Assembly (NCBI GenBank): GCA_015039465.1 | Contig: MU130539.1 | Coordinates: 356,870 to 420,869, forward strand | DNA: 64,000 bases | Direction: 5' to 3' | From: Phlegmacium glaucopus | Taxonomy: Eukaryota > Basidiomycota > Agaricomycetes > Agaricales > Cortinariaceae | Shown here: in pieces, positions 58,942-64,000 of the stretch | Position numbering within the stretch: position 1 is the first letter of the stretch | How the letters are laid out: every line of letters begins with the position of its first letter | Position numbers and translations under genes: made by a program | The notes under the pieces: generated by a model | The model's input: the letters and a program-made list of their open reading frames with translations, nothing else | Told to the model about the DNA's origin: nothing | Databases searched by the model: none

Positions 58942-60630
58942 ATGTCGGGTAAAACCGCACAGAAAAAAGTTAAAATGCCAGCGACACGTAATAGAAGTGC
59001 CCTTGCAAACGCAAGGGACGGCAGTGTAGCGAATACACGAACCCCTTCCCCTATCATCGATGTCTCTCAGCCCAGCGTGATCAACAACGCTGCAGCCGCA
59101 AGAAGATATCTGGAAAGAAGGCTCCTCTTTGTACCAGAGGGTCATCCGGCGACCACTGCGACTTTGGCGACCGTGCTACACCAAATAGCGGCAATCGACA
59201 GGATACCAAAGGAAGCAGTGGAGGCCATTCGAGCTGTGGCGTACATGTTAGATGAACTGGATGAAGGAATAATAGCCGCAACAGCCAGAGACGCGGTGAA
59301 CGACCAGCTAGCTTACATGAATGATGAGCTCAAAACGTTGACAGGACACTTTCTCACTACGATGGAGAATGAAATGGGTAAACACCTGGCTACGGTCGCC
59401 GAAGCCACAAAGGGGCTTGCCTCCACCACAACCAAATCGTACAAAGAAGCCCTCCTCAGTAACAATCCGACTCTAGCAAATGCGGACCCAAGAATCCTGG
59501 CCAGGGAAGGCATCAAGGCCCAGCAATTTCTTTTGGACTTCCCTGACGATTCGGATACGAGGGAGCTTAGCCAGGCTGACATCGTAAAAAGGTTCAACGA
59601 GGCTATTGCCGGAGCCGGTGGCAATGCTACAGCCCATAAGATTCGGTCCGTAGAAAGGCTAGCGAATAAAGGCCTACTGGGGGAATTTCTTACGGACGAG
59701 GGGGCTAAGTGGTTTGCCCAAAAAGAAAAATTTGACGCTTTTGTCACGGCTCTAGGTACCCTGGGTCGAGGCGCTTGTATCAAGAAGAGAAGTCATCCCG
59801 TCATTGCGTACTACGTCCCGTTGCACCTCAACACAGCAAACCCCAATCATATTGCAGAAATCGAGGAGGTAAACGGGATGCAGGAGGGGGACCTGATGAA
59901 GATTCGTTGGGCCAAGCCGCCGACCAGGCGAAGGGCCATGCAGACCTGTGGACACTTAGTACTGACCTTCTCAAACTCAGATGCAGCCAACAGGGCGAAG
60001 GCAGGCGGCCTCATAATCTGCAGCAAACGGGTGTCAGTCGCCAAATACAAGAAGGAGCCCATACGCTGCCTAAAGTGTCAGGGCTGGAATCATGTAGCGG
60101 CAGAATGTATCAAGAAAACCGACGTCTGCGGCACCTGCGGCAAAGAAGGCCATAGAACCAGCGACTGCTTAACCCCGGATAAACAGCACTGTGTCTCCTG
60201 CAACGTCGACGGTCACCCAAGCTGGGCAAGAAGCTGTCCCACCTTCGCGAGGAAATGTAGGGATTTCGATCTCAAGCACCCGGAGAACGATCTTCCCTTC
60301 TACCCCTCACAAGAGCCCTGGACATGGGCCCCAGATCCACCTAGGCAAGAGCGCTGGGCCCCACCGGGTCCAAGGGAGCAGGCCTCAATACCTATCAGGA
60401 CGGGCCCACAGCGGCTTCGACAGCAACAGCTAAGGTTCGAAAAGGCGCAGACCATGGAAGAAAGATACCAACGAGATGAAGGCTCTACCCAGGAACCGGG
60501 CGCACAGGAGCTTCATCAGGACTGGCCTGCGCCCATAGGATCTCAGCTAAGCGATGCGCTATCTTACATGTCCCCCCCTGCATTGTCCATGTTTGCTGAC
60601 GAAAACATCCCCCCCTCGTTACATGATTAG
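58942..60630 (+). CDS. LINE ORF1 protein with three CCHC zinc knuckles
   Basis: An intact frame of 562 aa starting MSGKTAQKKVKMPATRNRSA. The first 340 residues are charged and helical. Around residues 375-435 lie three Cys-rich knuckles: CLKCQGWNHVAAEC, CGTCGKEGHRTSDC and CVSCNVDGHPSWARSC. Such proteins bind element RNA and act as nucleic-acid chaperones in the ribonucleoprotein. The C-terminus is Pro/Gln/Arg-rich. The stop TAG overlaps the ORF2 start in the string ATGATTAG (60623-60630). Confidence 0.88.
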   Translation: MSGKTAQKKVKMPATRNRSALANARDGSVANTRTPSPIIDVSQPSVINNAAAARRYLERRLLFVPEGHPATTATLATVLHQIAAIDRIPKEAVEAIRAVAYMLDELDEGIIAATARDAVNDQLAYMNDELKTLTGHFLTTMENEMGKHLATVAEATKGLASTTTKSYKEALLSNNPTLANADPRILAREGIKAQQFLLDFPDDSDTRELSQADIVKRFNEAIAGAGGNATAHKIRSVERLANKGLLGEFLTDEGAKWFAQKEKFDAFVTALGTLGRGACIKKRSHPVIAYYVPLHLNTANPNHIAEIEEVNGMQEGDLMKIRWAKPPTRRRAMQTCGHLVLTFSNSDAANRAKAGGLIICSKRVSVAKYKKEPIRCLKCQGWNHVAAECIKKTDVCGTCGKEGHRTSDCLTPDKQHCVSCNVDGHPSWARSCPTFARKCRDFDLKHPENDLPFYPSQEPWTWAPDPPRQERWAPPGPREQASIPIRTGPQRLRQQQLRFEKAQTMEERYQRDEGSTQEPGAQELHQDWPAPIGSQLSDALSYMSPPALSMFADENIPPSLHD

Positions 60631-63488
60631 GGTACAAGAGCAGCCACTGAATAGACTGCGGATCCTTCAACTTAACTTAAACAAGTCGCAGAAAGCCCAT
60701 CTCGACCTAATAAACGGACCATTGGGACATCTTACTAATTCAAGAACCTTATATTACAGCTTTAGGCCACATCAGAACACCAAACGGATTCTCAAGCATT
60801 TCACCTCAAGACAGATTCCTCGAAAATGCGGAGCAACCACGATCAGTTATATGGGTCAACAGCAAATTATCTACGAACTCCTGGAGGGCTCTGAACATTT
60901 CCGGCAATAACGATATCACAGCAATCCAAATCGGGACTCAAGACGGTCGACTCACGATCTTCAGCATTTACAACGATTGCAATCACTCAAGAACGCTATC
61001 GCGGTTGAAGCGGTTCATTAACGAGGAGCGACAACAGCTACTAGGCAACAATGGCGATATGCTCCTATGGGGAGGAGACTTCAACCAGCACCACCCACTA
61101 TGGGATAATGACGAGGACGACCGGCTGTTCACTCCCCAGGCTTTGAGGGACTCAGAGGCGCTGATCCGTCTGGTCGCTGACGAAGGCATGGTGATGGCCC
61201 TGCCAAAAGGATTATCAACACTGAAGCATATGGTAACGAATTGCTACACGAGACCGGATAATGTCTGGTGCAGCGAGGGCCTGATAAACCGTATCAGGCG
61301 ATGTGATGTTGACGCGTTCCTTCAACCACCCTGCACTGACCACTTCCCAATAGTCACAATTATTGATATTCCACAGGAACGAACAACGGTACAGCCCTCC
61401 TACAACTTTAGAATGGCCGACTGGGAAGCGTTCCGAGAGCAGCTTCAAAAAAACCTAGCAGAAATCCCACCACCGTCACACCTAGAATCAGACAACGGGC
61501 TACAGCAGGCGGCAACGGATCTCACTCTAGTCCTACAGAAGACGATACAGGAAAAGATCAAGATCAACAAGCCATGCCCCTACTCTAAAAGATGGTGGAG
61601 CGGTGACCTACAACGCCTCAAAAGAAGAGTAAACCAGCTAAGTAGACTTTGTCTGAGACAAAGAGCAGTGCCTAACCACCCCTGTCACGAGGAACGTAAA
61701 GCTCTGGCAAAAGAGTATGGGGACGCCATCATCGAGGCGAAGAGGCAGCATTGGACCAACTTCTTAGAAGAAGCAGCGGACCACGACCTCTGGACAGCGA
61801 ATGGGTACCTCAGAGAGCCGGTAGGCGACGGGGGAAAGTCTCATATACCGACGCTCAGAGTCAGAGTCGATGATGGCACCATCAAGGAGGCCAGCTCGAA
61901 CGAGGATAAGGCAAAAGTCTTAGCATCTATGTTCTTCCCACCCAAGCCTGAGCAATCATCGGTCCCAGAGGACTTTGAATACCCGACTCCATTACCAGAC
62001 CCACCTCCCATCTCCGAACACCAGCTACACCAACAGATAAATAGGCTCTCCCCGTTCAAAGCCAGCGGCCCGGATGGTATACCGAACATAGTCCTTCAAA
62101 AGATGATTGATATGGTAGAGGAGTATCTTATGCAGATATACCAAGGCGCGCTCAGGCTAGGAACGTACGTGGATTCCTGGAAGGAGTTCACGACTATTGT
62201 TCTGCGGAAACCGGGGAAACCCAATTATGAGATACCGAAGGCTCACAGGCCAATCGCTCTGCTCTGTACTATGGGTAAGGTGTTCACAGCCATACTGGCG
62301 GAAAACATTACAAGGATGGTCGAAAAGGGCAGACTTCTGCCAGACAACCATTATGGAGGTAGGCCAGGCTGTATGACCACGGATGCGGTTCACGTTCTGG
62401 TCGACAAAATCAAAAAGGCTTGGAGGAAAGGTCGAGTCGTTTCGATACTCTTTCTCGACGTGGAGAGCGCGTTCCCAAACGCAGTCACAGATTGGCTACT
62501 ACATAACCTGCGCAAAAGGAGAATACCAGCAACTTATGTCAGGATGGTACAACAGATATTAGAAGGCAGACGAACTAGGCTGAAGTTCGATGACTTCGTA
62601 TCGGAAGTTACTCAGATAAATAATGGCATAGGTCAAGGCGACCCTATCTCCATGATACTCTACATACTTTACAACGCTGATCTGCTTGATATAGCCTTAG
62701 GTCCAGAGGAAGAATCTTTAGGCTTCGTGGACGACGCCATGGTAATGGCGGAAGGCAGAACCTTTCAGGACACAGTAGAGACGATCGTGGACTTCATGGA
62801 ACGTGAAGGGGGGGGCTTCAGCTGGTCCTCTCATCACAATTCCAGGTTCGAGATTGACAAGCTGGCAATAACCCACTTCACAAGGAAGCAGGTAATCGAC
62901 CCGGAAAATCGACAGTGTCGCCTACCTCTACCATATCCAGAGCTTCGGCTTGGGGGGAAGCCCATCAAAGTGGAGTCAAGCTATAAGTATCTCGGGATCC
63001 ACATAGACAGCCAGCTCAGGTGGACCGTCCAGATGCACAAAGCGATAGCCAAGGCAACAGCTTGGGTACTCCTTTACCGTCGACTCACCTGGCCGGCAAC
63101 AGGAATGCTGCCAAAGTTCATGCGGCAGCTCTACCTTTGCGTGGCAGTACCCAAGATGACGTATGGCCTTGACACGTGGTACACGCCACCTCACAAAGAG
63201 GTTGGCAAAAAGCAGAACTCTGGCTCGGTAAAAGCTCTAAAGGAGTTCGAAAAGCTACAGAGAATCGCCACCCTGGCGATTACGGGCGCTCTGCGATCTT
63301 CTCCTACGGATCTGCTAGACGCCCACGCGGGTGTGCTACCTATGGACTTGTTACTAAAAAAGATCTGTTTTAGGGCCTTGGTTCGACTCAGCACCATGCC
63401 CTCAACTAATCCAGTCAGCAAGCAGTTAGCTCGATACTATAGCCACCCAGCCAAGACCGAGGTCTTTGCTGTGATCCACCAGATCTGA
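60623..63488 (+). pseudogene. LINE ORF2: AP-type endonuclease and reverse transcriptase, frameshifted
   Basis: It starts at ATG 60623 (MIRVQEQPLNRLRILQLNLN). At about 60722-60726 the frame must shift by one to continue LLIQEPYITALG and the endonuclease (WVNSKLS, FSIYNDCNHS, LLWGGDFNQHHPLWD, CTDHFPIV). From 60726 it is open for 921 codons. Reverse transcriptase motifs: HRPIALLCTMGKVF, LPDNHYGGRPG, ILFLDVESAFPNAV, GIGQGDPISM, and FVDDAMVMA in place of the usual Y/FADD. The frame ends with HPAKTEVFAVIHQI. Related fungal elements continue into RNase H; here that domain is absent. Confidence 0.82.
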
Positions 63489-63500
63489 TCAGATCTGATC
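63481..63500 (+). repeat. Two direct copies of AGATCTGATC at the ORF2 stop
   Basis: The decamer occurs twice back to back; the ORF2 TGA stop (63486-63488) lies in the first copy. Confidence 0.8.
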
Positions 63501-63503
63501 AGA

Positions 63504-63518
63504 GACCACTCCCCCCCA
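63504..63518 (+). repeat. 15-bp inverted repeat, left arm
   Basis: GACCACT followed by seven C and an A. The exact reverse complement is at 63669-63683, so the arms flank a 150-bp CA/CAG-rich segment. Confidence 0.8.
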
Positions 63519-63668
63519 ATGGTAACGTGCAGCAGTAGCACGACGGTCACAGCATGTAACAACACCACCACAGCATGTAACAACAACAACGAGCGATAGC
63601 AACAGCATACAGCATGTACTGATAACATTCAGCAATCATTACTTAATTCTATCTTATTTTATTTTTTA

Positions 63669-63690
63669 TGGGGGGGAGTGGTCCCCCCCA
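63669..63690. repeat. G7/C7 hairpin overlapping the right arm of the inverted repeat
   Basis: T-G7-A, loop GTGG, T-C7-A: nine paired positions around a 4-nt loop. The first 15 bases are also the right arm that pairs with 63504-63518. Confidence 0.8.
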
Positions 63691-63729
63691 ATGGCAACAA
63701 TGTACCGACAGCAGCAACACGACGGTGAC

Positions 63730-63770
63730 AGCAAGCAACGGCAATAAGCAACGGCAATAAGCAACGACAA
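63730..63770 (+). repeat. Short tandem repeat AAGCAACGGCAAT
   Basis: About three units of the 13-bp motif AAGCAACGGCAAT (last one partial) in the CAA-rich 3' region. Confidence 0.7.
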
Positions 63771-63832
63771 CAACACATCACCCATAATCGTATATTACCC
63801 CCAGCTATTTTATTAGCTGAATGGAAAAATAC

Positions 63833-63863
63833 TGGTGTCTGCTACGACACGTAGCAGACACCA
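63833..63863. repeat. Perfect 14-bp hairpin with 3-nt loop
   Basis: TGGTGTCTGCTACG, loop ACA, CGTAGCAGACACCA. It could be a transcript stem-loop or a mobile-element end. Confidence 0.8.
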
Positions 63864-63931
63864 GCAGCAATGACCGGCACACTGCCACACTCTCTGTCTC
63901 TTGCTTTAGTTGTAATGAACACGTTCAGTGT

Positions 63932-63949
63932 ACACTAGTGCACTAGTGT
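63932..63949. repeat. 18-bp perfect palindrome
   Basis: ACACTAGTGCACTAGTGT, with no loop, in the extreme 3' part of the window. Confidence 0.8.
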
Positions 63950-64000
63950 GGGGAGCGTGACTTGTTTTATGTGCTAAAACTACCGTTGTTCCAGTAACGG

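Larger units (their letters stand above)
58800..63690 (+). mobile_element. LINE (non-LTR) retrotransposon, Tad-like, probably inactive
   Basis: It has a 5' leader of about 140 bp, ORF1 with CCHC knuckles, then overlapping ORF2 with endonuclease and reverse transcriptase, then a 3' region of simple and inverted repeats. Boundaries are approximate: the 5' end is placed where the disrupted minus-strand gene gives way, and the 3' end is not defined by a clear poly-A or target duplication. ORF2 is frameshifted near 60724 and lacks RNase H, so this copy should be unable to move on its own. Confidence 0.8.

Noticed and set aside
59313..59783. 156-codon minus-strand frame inside LINE ORF1
   Set aside because: Shadow of the intact ORF1 on the other strand.

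Overview
This 64 kb window is nuclear DNA from a basidiomycete fungus, most likely an Agaricomycete. The evidence is dense short introns (mostly 45-65 nt), genes packed on alternating strands, fungal orthologues with a basidiomycete character (Hok1-type Hook protein, Pom1-like DYRK, Zn2Cys6 factor, TKL-type kinase), and a LINE retrotransposon with CCHC-knuckle ORF1. Gene models were built by hand from reading frames, GT/GC-AG splice sites and family resemblance. Every exon chain listed sums to an open frame, but no transcript or database evidence was available.

Positions 1-53,550 are a compact housekeeping region. In order it holds: a truncated unknown 3' end; mitoribosomal mL46; V-ATPase subunit H; TRAPPC13; an FG nucleoporin; YME2; Hook; RNA 3'-phosphate cyclase; CDC50; MCM-binding protein; a Sgs1/BLM-type RecQ helicase; NUF2; an ING/PHD protein; a kinase-like protein with an MLKL-like N-terminus and a lost catalytic Asp; a Zn2Cys6 factor; a J-domain relic; a 1,842-residue DYRK; a mitochondrial PDK/BCKDK-type kinase; RPT1; V-ATPase subunit A; a DHX35-like DEAH helicase; MIC19; GALT; and PNKP. 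Six gene pairs are head-to-head with 54-185 bp between start codons. Two same-strand pairs (YME2/Hook, MIC19/GALT) are only 23 and 27 bp apart. At least five introns need a GC-AG splice, one needs a 26-nt intron, and one needs an 8-nt exon.

Positions 53,550-64,000 are an accessory, transposon-rich tail. It contains a POM34-like nucleoporin gene, a diverged dispersed repeat pair, a 967-bp TIR element with TA flanks and a decayed transposase signature, a lineage-specific gene broken by a 397-bp hAT-like MITE with a perfect 8-bp target duplication, and a nearly full LINE whose ORF2 is frameshifted and stops before an RNase H domain. The LINE is followed by G/C-rich inverted repeats, short tandem repeats and perfect palindromes. 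No CRISPR array, operon-type regulation, rRNA or tRNA gene was recognised.

The genes are mostly unrelated core functions: vacuolar acidification (VMA13, VMA1), proteasome (RPT1), nuclear pore (FG Nup, POM34), genome maintenance (RecQ, MCMBP, PNKP, NUF2), RNA processing (RTCA, DHX35), mitochondria (mL46, YME2, MIC19, PDK), and trafficking or polarity (TRAPPC13, Hook, CDC50, DYRK). The most unusual signals are the MLKL-like pseudokinase, the splicing oddities, and the freshly dated MITE insertion.
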